The notes under the pieces were generated by a model. It ran no database searches, had not been told where the DNA came from, and was given only the letters and a program-made list of their open reading frames with translations. The position numbers and the translations under genes are program-made. From QHXW01 sp963847515 (GTDB lineage Bacteria > Acidobacteriota > Terriglobia > Bryobacterales > Bryobacteraceae), in contig CAWKAA010000002.1 in NCBI GenBank assembly GCA_963847515.1, positions 310,001-374,000 on the forward strand: a stretch of 64,000 nt of DNA, read 5' to 3'. Shown one piece after another: positions 43,592-52,266 of the stretch (the stretch's first letter is position 1; each line of letters begins with the position of its first letter).

Positions 43592-45736
43592 TCAAGATCC
43601 GATCTTGCCGCGAAGGACAGTGATCGACGCTTTTGGGAGCGCGTACACTGCATCCGCGCCGCCGCTCACAGAGGACTTTACTTGGGGACCGTCGGGGTCG
43701 GCGTGACCATCCGCGCCGTTCGGGCGCCACTGATATTCTTTGGCCCCGAAAGTGATGCGGTCTACCTGCCCGGTGAAGTAACGATCCTTCGCGCCCTCGC
43801 CGGTGAACTTGATGTGCACGCCGTGCGCGCGGTTTCGGTCCTTATTCACCAGCATGACGGACCACTGTCCGTCGGGCCGCTCGACGACATAAGCGGTTAG
43901 CAGCAGGTTTCCGAATGGGTCTCGAGCGTCGCTCGTAGCGCGAAACACGCGGTGCATCCGGTCCACGGGCTGCACCCACTCCTGGTTGATCAATTGGGCC
44001 GCGAAGTAACTGGCGTTGTAGTTGGTGATGTTGAAATCTTTGTCCACATGGAACATTCCGAACGAACCCCACGAGTCGTTGCAGCCTCGTGACAAGCGTC
44101 CCGGGATGTAGTGGAAGAAATAATTCCCGGTTCCCCCATTGGCGAACAGGGCACCGGTGTAGTCCGCCCACCAGAGGCCGCCCATAATATCGACGAACGC
44201 TTCGCTCACCGACGCGCCCAGGTTGACCTCGGTGACAAAAATCGGCGTATTCGGCGGCAGGCCATCATCTTTATAAGCTTGGATAATGTGGCCGATATTC
44301 TCAGGCTCGCGGTAGAGGTCGTTCCAAGATGTGTTACAGGCCTCGTACGGATAGTGCTCGAACGAGAGGAATGCAAAATCCTGGATGCGGCCGTGTTCCT
44401 TCAGATAATCGAAGAACCGGCCCAGCCACGAGACTCTGCCCTCGGAATCCGGCCACACCGAGACGTCCTCAATGACGCCCTCGAACGACGGCCCGCCGAG
44501 TTTCAGGTTTGGGTCGACCTTGTGAATCGCGGTGGCAAACTGAATGTACAGAGTGGCGTAGTCCTCCGGAAGCATGTGCTGGCCGTCGGCTTCTTCGCCC
44601 ATTTCAATGTAAGAGATGGGATAGCCGCGAGCCTTGATATATGCGATCTGTGCGGCGGCGTCCTCAGGAGTGGAATAGAGGACGGCTACCGGGATCATCG
44701 CCGGCAAACCGCGCGTCACCCCGCTCGTAAAGAACAGATCGAAGCCGACCTGATCCCCGCTCTTCTCGGTCATGTCGGTCTCGGCGTGCCACGGGTCGAT
44801 CGAAGAACAAACGGTCGCCGACTGCTGTCGGTTGGGAGAATGCTTCAGGATGTCGTGGAACTCGCCGGTTTCGGAAAGAGTTCCGGCGTAGAGTTCGCTG
44901 ATAGCAAAACCCAGGCAATTGCGCCGGTCTTCTGAGCCGTGCGTATCGCAGGTGCCGGACGAGACCGTCATCCAGATGCGCAAGTATCGCGCCGGCGTCA
45001 TCCACGAGGCCAGCCGCAGCGTAGCCGTCCCACCCTTGCCATCGGTCACCGAACCCAGCGGGAACGTTTGCCAGATGCCGCCGGGCCCATCGAATGGATC
45101 GCGCTCACCGGTCCAATACTGCACTCGGTATCTGGTCGCATACGGCGCGGCCCACGCGATGCGGATAGAATTGATCTCGACCTTGCTGCCCAAATCCAGC
45201 GTCACCCATTGCGGATGATCGGCCTCGCCGGTGAAGGGTTTCGTGAGATACGGATTGCTTTTCCAGTACGTATTGGGATCTCCATCGGTGAGACGCGAAT
45301 ATCCGTCGCCATCCCCATGCGTGTAGCCGCGGTGCGGCAGCGGCGCGGCCCAGGAATGGCGAATCGTCTCCGTTGGCGTGGCGTCGCCGACGAAGTAGCC
45401 CTCCTTCGCCGCCGCGTTGCTCCATTTCCCTTTTGGATTCCAGTGCCAGGCTTCCGCGAACAGTTCCGTGTTCTGGCGATAGCTTACCGTTTGCCAGCCG
45501 GCCGACTGGACCTTTCGGATGAACTCTGGCGTCATCACTTTGTCGGTAGTATCTCCGCGCAGCCGGTCGATACCCGCTCCAAGCGAGCGAAACGGGCTGA
45601 AGGAACTCACTGCGTGAGAAGGCGTCGTGTCAACGACGATGTTATGCGGCGGCGCATTGCGTTGCGCGAGCAAGGTAGCTGGAGCTAAGAGAAGTGCGGC
45701 GGCCCATCGAATCGTGTTTATGTTGTCCGTTTTCAT
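43592..45736 (-). CDS. Secreted glycoside hydrolase-like protein with a discoidin domain
   Basis: About 714 residues from ATG 45736, with a signal peptide (RWAAALLLAPATLLAQ). A discoidin/CBM32-type domain lies at about 130-270 (YSRLTDGDPNTYWKSNPYLT, WVTLDLGSKVEINSIRIAWA, ARYLRIWMTVSS). An alpha/beta-barrel-like part follows, with ISYIEMGEEADGQ (possible acid/base Glu), FLSFEHYPYEACNTSW and TPIFVTEVNLGASVSEAF (possible nucleophile Glu). A beta-sandwich end (LLLTAYVVERPDGQWSVMLV) completes it. The pattern is that of clan GH-A retaining enzymes; I cannot assign the family. It probably acts on plant or microbial polysaccharide outside the cell. Confidence 0.7.
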   Translation of the reverse strand: MKTDNINTIRWAAALLLAPATLLAQRNAPPHNIVVDTTPSHAVSSFSPFRSLGAGIDRLRGDTTDKVMTPEFIRKVQSAGWQTVSYRQNTELFAEAWHWNPKGKWSNAAAKEGYFVGDATPTETIRHSWAAPLPHRGYTHGDGDGYSRLTDGDPNTYWKSNPYLTKPFTGEADHPQWVTLDLGSKVEINSIRIAWAAPYATRYRVQYWTGERDPFDGPGGIWQTFPLGSVTDGKGGTATLRLASWMTPARYLRIWMTVSSGTCDTHGSEDRRNCLGFAISELYAGTLSETGEFHDILKHSPNRQQSATVCSSIDPWHAETDMTEKSGDQVGFDLFFTSGVTRGLPAMIPVAVLYSTPEDAAAQIAYIKARGYPISYIEMGEEADGQHMLPEDYATLYIQFATAIHKVDPNLKLGGPSFEGVIEDVSVWPDSEGRVSWLGRFFDYLKEHGRIQDFAFLSFEHYPYEACNTSWNDLYREPENIGHIIQAYKDDGLPPNTPIFVTEVNLGASVSEAFVDIMGGLWWADYTGALFANGGTGNYFFHYIPGRLSRGCNDSWGSFGMFHVDKDFNITNYNASYFAAQLINQEWVQPVDRMHRVFRATSDARDPFGNLLLTAYVVERPDGQWSVMLVNKDRNRAHGVHIKFTGEGAKDRYFTGQVDRITFGAKEYQWRPNGADGHADPDGPQVKSSVSGGADAVYALPKASITVLRGKIGS

Positions 45737-45859
45737 TGAAGGAACAGTATAACTGCCCGGCGGCAGCCAGAGAGGCGCTAGTGTCCTGTCGCCGTTGAAT
45801 TTGTTTTGCAACCAACGTTCCGGCATTGACAGCTGCTAGAATTTTCCCTAGGGATCCTT

Positions 45860-46111
45860 ATGGCTACGCTATACGTCGAAAACGTGCCGGACGAACTCTA
45901 TTCAGCCCTTCGTGACCGTGCGCGCCAACGCCGGAAATCTCTTGCAGCTGAAGTCCTCTCGCTCCTCGAAGAGAACGTGCCCAGCGTTGGTGAACTGAAA
46001 GGCCGTAAGCAGTTCCTCCGCCGCGTGCTGCGCCTCGGATCCCGCCAGGTCCGAAGCTCGCGCAGCTTCCCGTCCACCGCGCACATGCTGCGTAAGGATC
46101 GTGAACGGTGA
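45860..46111 (+). CDS. FitA-like ribbon-helix-helix antitoxin, no toxin gene
   Basis: 83 residues. ATLYVENVPDELYSALRDRA and RRKSLAAEVLSLLEENVPS form a ribbon-helix-helix DNA-binding domain of the FitA/VapB type. The C-terminal half is basic and Ser/Arg-rich. In FitAB operons a PIN-domain toxin follows at once, but here the next 16 bases lead to a gene on the opposite strand, and no PIN protein is visible. It is an orphan antitoxin, a relic, or a stand-alone repressor. Confidence 0.7.
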   Translation: MATLYVENVPDELYSALRDRARQRRKSLAAEVLSLLEENVPSVGELKGRKQFLRRVLRLGSRQVRSSRSFPSTAHMLRKDRER

Positions 46112-46126
46112 TCAGGGTAGCTCGAC

Positions 46127-46426
46127 CTATTTCTCCAGCGTTCCCCGCACCCTGTCCCGGTACCGTATGCACTCCTCCAGCACCCGCCGATACTCCTTCA
46201 CATCCACGTCGCGCTCACAGCACACAAGCATCAGCGCGCCGTCCTCCCGAAAATCTCCATCCCATTCGACGACGCGGCCGTCGTCCCACGCCGGCGAATA
46301 CTCGCGTATTTTCTCGTCCGGCATGCGGTCGAGATAGGCCCGGAAGTTGATGGCGGTTTCATCCGCGGGTTCGGAATAGGGTTCCTCTTCGAAGTTCCAG
46401 ACGGGTTGAATCATAGCTGTCTGCAT
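46127..46426 (-). CDS. Hypothetical acidic cytosolic protein
   Basis: About 99 residues from ATG 46426. It is rich in acidic and aromatic residues: IQPVWNFEEEPYSEPADETA, YLDRMPDEKIREYSPAWDDG, GALMLVCCERDVDVKEYRRV. It has neither a signal nor a membrane helix. The helical C-terminus (VKEYRRVLEECIRYRDRVRG) may dimerise. No family is recognised. It is divergent from the MFS carrier gene with 49 bases between starts, and convergent with the orphan antitoxin. Confidence 0.55.
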   Translation of the reverse strand: MQTAMIQPVWNFEEEPYSEPADETAINFRAYLDRMPDEKIREYSPAWDDGRVVEWDGDFREDGALMLVCCERDVDVKEYRRVLEECIRYRDRVRGTLEK

Positions 46427-46475
46427 CAGTTTACCGAACCCTGTGGCGCCTTTGTGTAGAATCAAGAAGCCTCTT

Positions 46476-47708
46476 ATGGGCGCTCCCGCAGCGGTGGAAA
46501 CTCGATTATCGCGAGTTCAGTGGATGGTGCTCGCGCTGCTGGTCATCTCGATCGCTGTGAACTACATCGATCGCGGAACACTCGCGGTGGCCGCGCCATT
46601 TCTGAGCAGCGAGCTTCATCTCACCAAAACCGAGCTCGGCTTCCTTTTTTCCACCTTCTTCTTCACTTACGCGGCGTTTCAGCTCGTCTCCGGATGGCTG
46701 GTAGATCGTTATGACGTGCGCTGGGTATTGGGCCTCGGATTTTTGATCTGGTCGCTGGCAACTCTGTTCACGGGAATGGTCAACTCGTTCGCCGCTCTTT
46801 TCCTGCTGCGCTTATTACTGGGAACCGGTGAATCGGTCGCATATCCGTCGTATTCACGAATTCTGGCCTCGAGTTTTCCGGAGCGGCATCGCGGCACGGC
46901 TAACGCACTTATTGATGCGGGCTGCAAAGTCGGGCCAGCGCTCGGCGTGCTGATTGGCGGCCTTGTGGTTGGCCACTTCGGCTGGCGGGCGCTGTTTATC
47001 GTATTGGGATTCGGCGGCCTCGTATGGCTGATCCCTTGGGGAATCTGGGGACCTCAGCCTGCGACTATGCGCCGGCAGGTTAGCCCCAGCATCTTGCAGA
47101 TTCTGCGCCAGCGCGATGCATGGGGAACATTTCTCGGGCTGTTCTGCGGGAATTATGCGTGGTACTTTCTGGTGTTCTGGCTTCCATCGTACCTGGTCAT
47201 GGAGCGGCACTTCTCAGCAAACATGATGGCCGTGTTCGGGTCCGTGCCGTTCTGGGGCATCGCTTTGTCATCAACTGCGAGCGGATGGGCATCCGACCGC
47301 CTCATTGCGAGCGGCAGAAGCCCCACGCGCGTGCGCAAAGCATTTATGTGTGGCGGCATGCTGCTGAGCACGTTGATTCTTCCAGCGGCCATAGTGCGCG
47401 ATCCGGCGATTTCGATGGTGCTGCTGATGATCGCGAGCCTGTGCTACGGCCTTTTCACGTCGAACCTATGGGCCGTCACGCAAACCTTAGCGGGGCCGGA
47501 GGCCGCAGGCAGGTGGACCGGGTGGCAGAACATGTTCGGCAATCTCGCCGGTATCGTGGGTCCGTGGCTTACCGGCCGCATTGTGGATGTGACCCACCAG
47601 TTTCTGCTTGCGTTCGTTGCCGTCTCGATTGCACTGGTAGTGGGCGCGGCCTCGTATCTGCTGATTGTGGGCGAATTGAAACCGGTCGATTGGGGATCGT
47701 CGCACTGA
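46476..47708 (+). CDS. MFS transporter, anion:cation symporter (ACS)-like
   Basis: About 410 residues from ATG 46476 with 12 predicted helices. VQWMVLALLVISIAVNYIDR is helix 1 with the NYxDR motif of the ACS family, and GWLVDRYDVRWVLGLGFLIW is the loop 2-3 motif. GTGESVAYPSYSRILASSFP and RHRGTANALIDAGCKVGPAL are also typical. ACS carriers take up sugar acids, phthalate-type anions and related organic anions with protons. The substrate cannot be read from sequence. It ends one base before the convergent lipoprotein gene. Confidence 0.85.
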   Translation: MGAPAAVETRLSRVQWMVLALLVISIAVNYIDRGTLAVAAPFLSSELHLTKTELGFLFSTFFFTYAAFQLVSGWLVDRYDVRWVLGLGFLIWSLATLFTGMVNSFAALFLLRLLLGTGESVAYPSYSRILASSFPERHRGTANALIDAGCKVGPALGVLIGGLVVGHFGWRALFIVLGFGGLVWLIPWGIWGPQPATMRRQVSPSILQILRQRDAWGTFLGLFCGNYAWYFLVFWLPSYLVMERHFSANMMAVFGSVPFWGIALSSTASGWASDRLIASGRSPTRVRKAFMCGGMLLSTLILPAAIVRDPAISMVLLMIASLCYGLFTSNLWAVTQTLAGPEAAGRWTGWQNMFGNLAGIVGPWLTGRIVDVTHQFLLAFVAVSIALVVGAASYLLIVGELKPVDWGSSH

Positions 47709-47709
47709 T

Positions 47710-48108
47710 TCATTTCTCTTCGGCGAATTGCTTCTCGATAGCGTGGACGAAAGCGCCGACGGCGCCCCGATCTGTGCTTTGCCATCTGACCACGACGAAG
47801 TAGCGCGGCGTGTACCAGACGACAGTGTCCGCCACAGGGCGCCAATCCTGGACCATCTGCAGCCCACCGGCCGATGAAGTCAGCTCATACAGCTCGACGG
47901 TTGCCGAACCGGGCCCTTCGTATGCCGCGCTCCACCATCCATGCGTACCGATCTTGCGGATCAGCTCCGGCGCACTGGAGGACGGAAAATTCTGGGATCC
48001 CTTCAGGTGCCACGCGCTGGATACGGTTGGAGGAAACACGGGCGGCTGCGTTTGTTCGGTGCACGCGCCGAGCAGGACGGAAACGGCGATCCAGAGGCGG
48101 CATTCCAT
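47710..48108 (-). CDS. Small lipoprotein, hypothetical
   Basis: About 132 residues from ATG 48108. MECRLWIAVSVLLGACTEQT is a lipoprotein signal with lipobox LGAC. The mature part (VSSAWHLKGSQNFPSSSAPE, GWWSAAYEGPGSATVELYEL, YTPRYFVVVRWQSTDRGAVG) looks like a compact alpha/beta domain. The sequence upstream of the ATG overlaps another coding-free stretch, so longer starts are unlikely. It is probably an outer- or inner-membrane lipoprotein. No family is recognised. Confidence 0.6.
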   Translation of the reverse strand: MECRLWIAVSVLLGACTEQTQPPVFPPTVSSAWHLKGSQNFPSSSAPELIRKIGTHGWWSAAYEGPGSATVELYELTSSAGGLQMVQDWRPVADTVVWYTPRYFVVVRWQSTDRGAVGAFVHAIEKQFAEEK

Positions 48109-48213
48109 CGAGGAAGCCGATTGTACCGTCTTCGCGGCAGGTCGTGCGAGTCGCTGATTCATTCCGCCGAACCTTGCTACTATCCTAGTTGGCCTGCGCT
48201 CGCGGACCATCCT

Positions 48214-48357
48214 ATGGCGAAATTCAAACCGGTCAGACCCAAGAAGGCCAAGGCGCCGCAAGTGCAAGGCGGGATACCTTGCTTGATTCTGATCTTCTCA
48301 GCGATGGCGCTGGTCGGTATCGTCATGTTTCTGGTGCTCAAATATGCGAACGGATAA
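48214..48357 (+). CDS. Small single-pass membrane protein upstream of rph
   Basis: 47 residues: a basic N-terminus (MAKFKPVRPKKAKAPQVQGG) followed by one membrane helix (IPCLILIFSAMALVGIVMFL) and KYANG. It overlaps the rph start by 14 bases, so the two are coupled. Its even layout, strong basic-then-hydrophobic pattern and overlap support a real gene. The role is unknown; it might anchor an RNA-associated complex to the membrane, but that is a guess. Confidence 0.6.
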   Translation: MAKFKPVRPKKAKAPQVQGGIPCLILIFSAMALVGIVMFLVLKYANG

Positions 48358-49063
48358 TCGTCGGCCCAATCAAATGCGTCCGGTCGAAATCGAAACCGGA
48401 TACCTGAAGACCGCGGAGGGCTCGGCCCTGATTACCGTGGGCAATACGCGTGTGCTCTGTGCCGCTTCGATTGAAGATGGAGTGCCGCAGTTCCTGCGCG
48501 GCACCGGTAAAGGGTGGGTCACTGCGGAGTACGCCATGCTGCCTCGCGCCACGCTGAAGCGCACACCGCGCGAAGTGAGCAAGGGACGGCCCTCGGGGCG
48601 CACTCACGAAATCCAGCGGCTGATCGGCCGCTCGCTACGCGCGGTGGTCGATCTGGATGTGCTGGGAGAGCGCTCCGTGCTGGTGGATTGCGATGTGATT
48701 CAAGCCGACGGAGGCACCCGCACGGCGTCCATCACCGGCGCCTACGTTGCGCTGGCCATGGCCATCGATCAATTGTCGAAGTTCGGCGCGCTGAAGAAAT
48801 CGCCCATCCTGGATTCGGTGGCCGCTACCAGCGTGGGAATTGTGGCCGGTGAGCCCATGCTCGATCTGGATTACGAGGAGGACTCGCGCGCCGACGTGGA
48901 CATGAACGTCGTCATGACCGGGTCCGGCAAATTCATTGAACTCCAGGCTACCGCCGAGCACCGCCCGTTTGATGATGGGCAGTTGGCCGGGTTGATCGAT
49001 CTGGCGCGTCAGGGTGTCCGTGAACTGATCGATATACAGAAACGTGTGGTCCACTCCAGGTGA
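48344..49063 (+). CDS. rph: Ribonuclease PH
   Basis: 239 residues with an intact RNase PH fold: NQMRPVEIETGYLKTAEGSA, RVLCAASIEDGVPQFLRGTG, GWVTAEYAMLPRATLKRTPR, GRTHEIQRLIGRSLRAVVDL and IQADGGTRTASITGAYVALA. These carry the phosphate-binding Arg residues and the catalytic Asp region. It trims 3' ends of tRNA precursors by phosphorolysis. The stop overlaps the rdgB start by GTGA, a frequent gene order. The upstream small membrane gene overlaps it too. Confidence 0.95.
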   Translation: MRTDNRRPNQMRPVEIETGYLKTAEGSALITVGNTRVLCAASIEDGVPQFLRGTGKGWVTAEYAMLPRATLKRTPREVSKGRPSGRTHEIQRLIGRSLRAVVDLDVLGERSVLVDCDVIQADGGTRTASITGAYVALAMAIDQLSKFGALKKSPILDSVAATSVGIVAGEPMLDLDYEEDSRADVDMNVVMTGSGKFIELQATAEHRPFDDGQLAGLIDLARQGVRELIDIQKRVVHSR

Positions 49064-49671
49064 CGCTCTATTGCGCCACGAGCAACCCCGGTAAGCTGCG
49101 TGAATTTCGGCTGGCCGGGGACCGATTTGGGATCCGCGTCCTCGAACTTCCGGGTCTGAAGGAAATCGCAATCTGCGAGGAAACCGGCCGCACGTTCAAA
49201 GAGAACGCCATTTTGAAAGCGACTTACTACGGGCAGCACGCCCCTGGACTGCTATTCGCGGACGATTCCGGGCTGGAGGTGGATGCGCTTCGGGGCGCGC
49301 CGGGCGTAGTTTCGGCGCGATATGCCGGCCCCGGCGCAACCGACGCACAGAATAACGCATTGGTCCTGGGAAATATGCGCGGCCGTGACAAGCGGCAGGC
49401 GCGATTCGTCTGCGTCATCGCGCTGGCCAACCGCGGCGAAATGATACGAACGTTTCGCGGCGTCGTAGAGGGAGAAATTCTCGATGAGCCGCGCGGTCCC
49501 GAGGGATTCGGTTACGATCCCCTCTTTTACTACCCGCCATACCAAAAATCGTTTGGAGAAGTTTCGGTGGAAGAAAAAATGGCCGTGAGCCACCGTGGGA
49601 GGGCGCTCACGGCCATGTTCCGATTTGTTTCTGATTCACCGCGGGCGCTCAAGGGCGCCAATGTACTCTAA
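49060..49671 (+). CDS. rdgB: Non-canonical purine NTP pyrophosphatase (RdgB/HAM1)
   Basis: 203 residues from GTG 49060, coupled to rph by GTGA. CATSNPGKLREFRLAGDRF is the nucleotide-binding start, LLFADDSGLEVDALRGAPGV has the metal-binding acidic pair, and RYAGPGATDAQNNA follows. PEGFGYDPLFYYPPYQKSFG and KMAVSHRGRALTAMFRF are the C-terminal signatures. It hydrolyses dITP, ITP and XTP to monophosphates and pyrophosphate, keeping deaminated purines out of nucleic acid. It converges with pnp, seven bases away. Confidence 0.95.
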   Translation: MTLYCATSNPGKLREFRLAGDRFGIRVLELPGLKEIAICEETGRTFKENAILKATYYGQHAPGLLFADDSGLEVDALRGAPGVVSARYAGPGATDAQNNALVLGNMRGRDKRQARFVCVIALANRGEMIRTFRGVVEGEILDEPRGPEGFGYDPLFYYPPYQKSFGEVSVEEKMAVSHRGRALTAMFRFVSDSPRALKGANVL

Positions 49672-49678
49672 GCGGCCT

Positions 49679-51784
49679 TCAATTCTTGGACGTTGTTTTT
49701 AGCTTATCCCGCTGTTCGCGCAGTACCGCCTTGCGGCTGAGTTTAATCTTGTTTCCTTCCATAGCCAGGACCTTGACCAGAATCTGGTCGCCCTCCTTCA
49801 GTTCGTCGCGTACCTCTTTAATGCGGTTCTCGGCGATTTCGCTGATGTGCAGCAGGCCGTCGGTGCCTGGGAAAATCTCAACAAATGCGCCGAAATCCAC
49901 CAGCCGGACCACCTTCCCGAGGTACGTTTTTCCTACCTCGGCCACCGCCGTGATTTCGGAGATGATGCGAATGGCCTTGTTGGCGGAAGCTTCGTCGGCG
50001 GATGCGATGTGAATGGTGCCATCGTCGGACACGTCGATCTTGACGCCGGTCTGCTCGATGATGCCCCGGATGACTTTGCCGCCTGGCCCGATGACGTCGC
50101 GGATCTTGTCCTGCGCGATGTTCATGGTGTAAATGCGTGGCGCGTACAGTGACAGCTCAGCACGCGGCCCAGCCAAGGCTTCTTCCATCTTATCGAGGAT
50201 GAACAAACGGCCGCGGCGCGCCTGGTCGAGCGCCTCGCGCATGATGGCGGCGCTGATGTTGGGCACCTTGATATCCATCTGCAGCGCGGTAATTCCGTCG
50301 CGGGTGCCCGCCACTTTGAAATCCATGTCGCCGTAATGGTCTTCGGCGCCTGCAATGTCGGTGAGGACGGCATACTTGGCGCCTTCTTTCACCAGCCCCA
50401 TGGCAACCCCGCCCACAGCGGCTCCCAGAGGCACGCCGGCATCCATCAATGCCAGGCTGGCGCCGCACACCGTGGCCATAGAGCTGGAGCCATTGGATTC
50501 GAGGATGTCGCTCACCACGCGCAGAGTGTACGGAAATTTGGTTTCGTCCGGTATAAGCGGAGAGATGGAGCGCTCGGCTAATGCGCCGTGGCCGATCTCG
50601 CGCCGGCCCGGTCCTCGCATAAAGCCGACCTCGCCCACGCTGAACGGCGGGAAATTGTAATGCAGCATGAAGCGCTTGGAGGCCTCACCGGGCTCCAGCA
50701 ATTCAATGCGCTGCGCATCTTCTTTGGTACCCAGCGTCACAGTGACCAGGGCCTGCGTTTCTCCACGCGTGAAGATGGCGGACCCGTGCGTGCGCGGCAG
50801 CGCGCTGGTCTCGATGGTGATTTGACGAATCTGGTCGAATGCCCGGCCGTCGGGGCGCCGATGATCGTGAAGCATCTGCTCGCGGAAAATCGTCTCCTTC
50901 AGCTGCTCGATGAGCTTTCCGGCTTCAGCATGCTGTTCGTCGGGTAGAGATTCCAGGAGCCCCTTCTTCAAACTGGCGACTTTTGCGTAGCTCTCCAGCT
51001 TGGGATATTTTTCCGTATTCAGCGCATCCGTCAGCTCTTTGCGGATCTTCGTCTCAATTTGTTTATACAGGTCTTGATTGATGGCCGGTGGGGTGAAGGC
51101 CCTCTTCGTCTTCCCTGCCACTTTAACCATCTGGCGGATCGCGGCGCCAATCTTGCGGCAACACTCGTGTCCGTATTCAATGGCCCGAACCACGTCCTCT
51201 TCGGAGACCTGTTGCGCTCCCGCCTCCACCATCACGATCCCCTCTTCGGTTCCGGCGACCATGATGTTGAGTTTGGATTCGCGAGCTTCCGAATAAGTGG
51301 GATTGGGCACACAGTGCCCGTCCACCATTCCAACGCGAACGCCGCCCAGAATGTGAGCGAACGGAATGTCCGAAATGGCCAATGCCGCGCCGGCCCCCAC
51401 CACGGCAAGCGATGCCGGATCCTGTTCAGGATCGGCAGACAGCACCATGGCAATAATCTGCGTCTCGTGCAAATAACCTTCGGGGAAAAGGGGCCGGACC
51501 GGCCGGTCAATCAGGCGGCTGGTCAGGATCTCTTTTTCCGAGGGCCGGCCTTCGCGCTTGATAAAACCGCCGGGAATTTTTCCAGCGGCATAAGTGTACT
51601 CACGGTAATCCACGGTCAGCGGGAAAAACCCGGCGCCGGGTTTGGCTTCTTCAGCCGAGCATGCCGTTACCAGAACGGCGGAATCTCCGGAGCGGACGAC
51701 TACCGCGCCGTTCGCCTGCCGGGCAATCCGCCCGGTCTCCAGCGTAATTTTCTTTCCGTCTAAATCTACTTCGAATGTATGCAT
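49679..51784 (-). CDS. pnp: Polynucleotide phosphorylase
   Basis: About 701 residues from ATG 51784 (MHTFEVDLDGKKITLETGRI). The first RNase PH domain, an alpha-helical linker and the second RNase PH domain (FSVGEVGFMRGPGRREIGHG, LPLGAAVGGVAMGLVKEG-type stretch) are followed by a KH domain (IRDVIGPGGKVIRGIIEQTG) and an S1 domain (GKVVRLVDFGAFVEIFPGTD). It degrades RNA 3'-to-5' with phosphate and can add tails. It sits downstream of rpsO on the same strand, the classical order, with a hairpin between. Confidence 0.95.
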   Translation of the reverse strand: MHTFEVDLDGKKITLETGRIARQANGAVVVRSGDSAVLVTACSAEEAKPGAGFFPLTVDYREYTYAAGKIPGGFIKREGRPSEKEILTSRLIDRPVRPLFPEGYLHETQIIAMVLSADPEQDPASLAVVGAGAALAISDIPFAHILGGVRVGMVDGHCVPNPTYSEARESKLNIMVAGTEEGIVMVEAGAQQVSEEDVVRAIEYGHECCRKIGAAIRQMVKVAGKTKRAFTPPAINQDLYKQIETKIRKELTDALNTEKYPKLESYAKVASLKKGLLESLPDEQHAEAGKLIEQLKETIFREQMLHDHRRPDGRAFDQIRQITIETSALPRTHGSAIFTRGETQALVTVTLGTKEDAQRIELLEPGEASKRFMLHYNFPPFSVGEVGFMRGPGRREIGHGALAERSISPLIPDETKFPYTLRVVSDILESNGSSSMATVCGASLALMDAGVPLGAAVGGVAMGLVKEGAKYAVLTDIAGAEDHYGDMDFKVAGTRDGITALQMDIKVPNISAAIMREALDQARRGRLFILDKMEEALAGPRAELSLYAPRIYTMNIAQDKIRDVIGPGGKVIRGIIEQTGVKIDVSDDGTIHIASADEASANKAIRIISEITAVAEVGKTYLGKVVRLVDFGAFVEIFPGTDGLLHISEIAENRIKEVRDELKEGDQILVKVLAMEGNKIKLSRKAVLREQRDKLKTTSKN

Positions 51785-51873
51785 CTCAATGTCTCCAGGG
51801 CCAGGCATCAACCTCGGCCGGGTATCAGGTCTGAGATGGAGTTGACTTGCGGGGAAGGCGGCGGATCGATCTC

Positions 51874-51897
51874 GAGGCGAAACTCAGTTCGCCCCTC
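51874..51897 (-). promoter_or_regulatory. Hairpin between rpsO and pnp
   Basis: On the transcribed strand the segment can fold as gaggggcgaa / ttcgcctc around an actgag-type loop, with a small bulge. In other bacteria the rpsO-pnp space holds a hairpin that RNase III cuts to start pnp mRNA decay. A similar role is likely but unproven here. Confidence 0.45.
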
Positions 51898-51909
51898 AAC
51901 GAGCGTGCT

Positions 51910-52179
51910 CTAATGACGGATGGCGAGCTTGGTCAGAACGTTCTTGTAACGCTCCGGACTGGTGCTCTTCAGATACGTCAGAAGCCTGCGGCGCTTGGCA
52001 ACCATCATTAACAATCCTCTGCGCGAGGCGTGGTCCTTTTTGTGCGCCTTAAAGTGTTCCTGAAGCTGGACAATCCGTCCGCTCAGGAAAGCAATTTGGA
52101 CTTCGGGGGAACCCGTATCGGATTTGTGGATTTGATTCTTAACAAGAATCTGACGCTTTGCGTCTGTCGCCAATGCCAT
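51910..52179 (-). CDS. rpsO: 30S ribosomal protein S15
   Basis: 89 residues, the exact normal length for S15: LATDAKRQILVKNQIHKSDT, GSPEVQIAFLSGRIVQLQEH, HKKDHASRRGLLMMVAKRRR and LLTYLKSTSPERYKNVLTKL. S15 binds the 16S central domain early in 30S assembly, and in several bacteria represses its own mRNA. AAGGAG lies about 13 bases upstream of the ATG. pnp follows on the same strand. Confidence 0.97.
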   Translation of the reverse strand: MALATDAKRQILVKNQIHKSDTGSPEVQIAFLSGRIVQLQEHFKAHKKDHASRRGLLMMVAKRRRLLTYLKSTSPERYKNVLTKLAIRH

Positions 52180-52266
52180 TCTAGAGCTTGCTGCTCCTTG
52201 TCTTCTCTTTATCTCTTTTTGATACGGTATCTAGGATAACACAAACTGGGAACCTGGGCCTAGTAC

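Noticed and set aside
44111..44935. Antisense open frame opposite the discoidin-type glycosidase
   Set aside because: The sense protein has a signal peptide and ordered domains; the antisense product has none.
45860..46426. A toxin-antitoxin pair made of the FitA-like gene and its neighbour
   Set aside because: The neighbour is on the opposite strand and has no PIN, RelE or similar motif.
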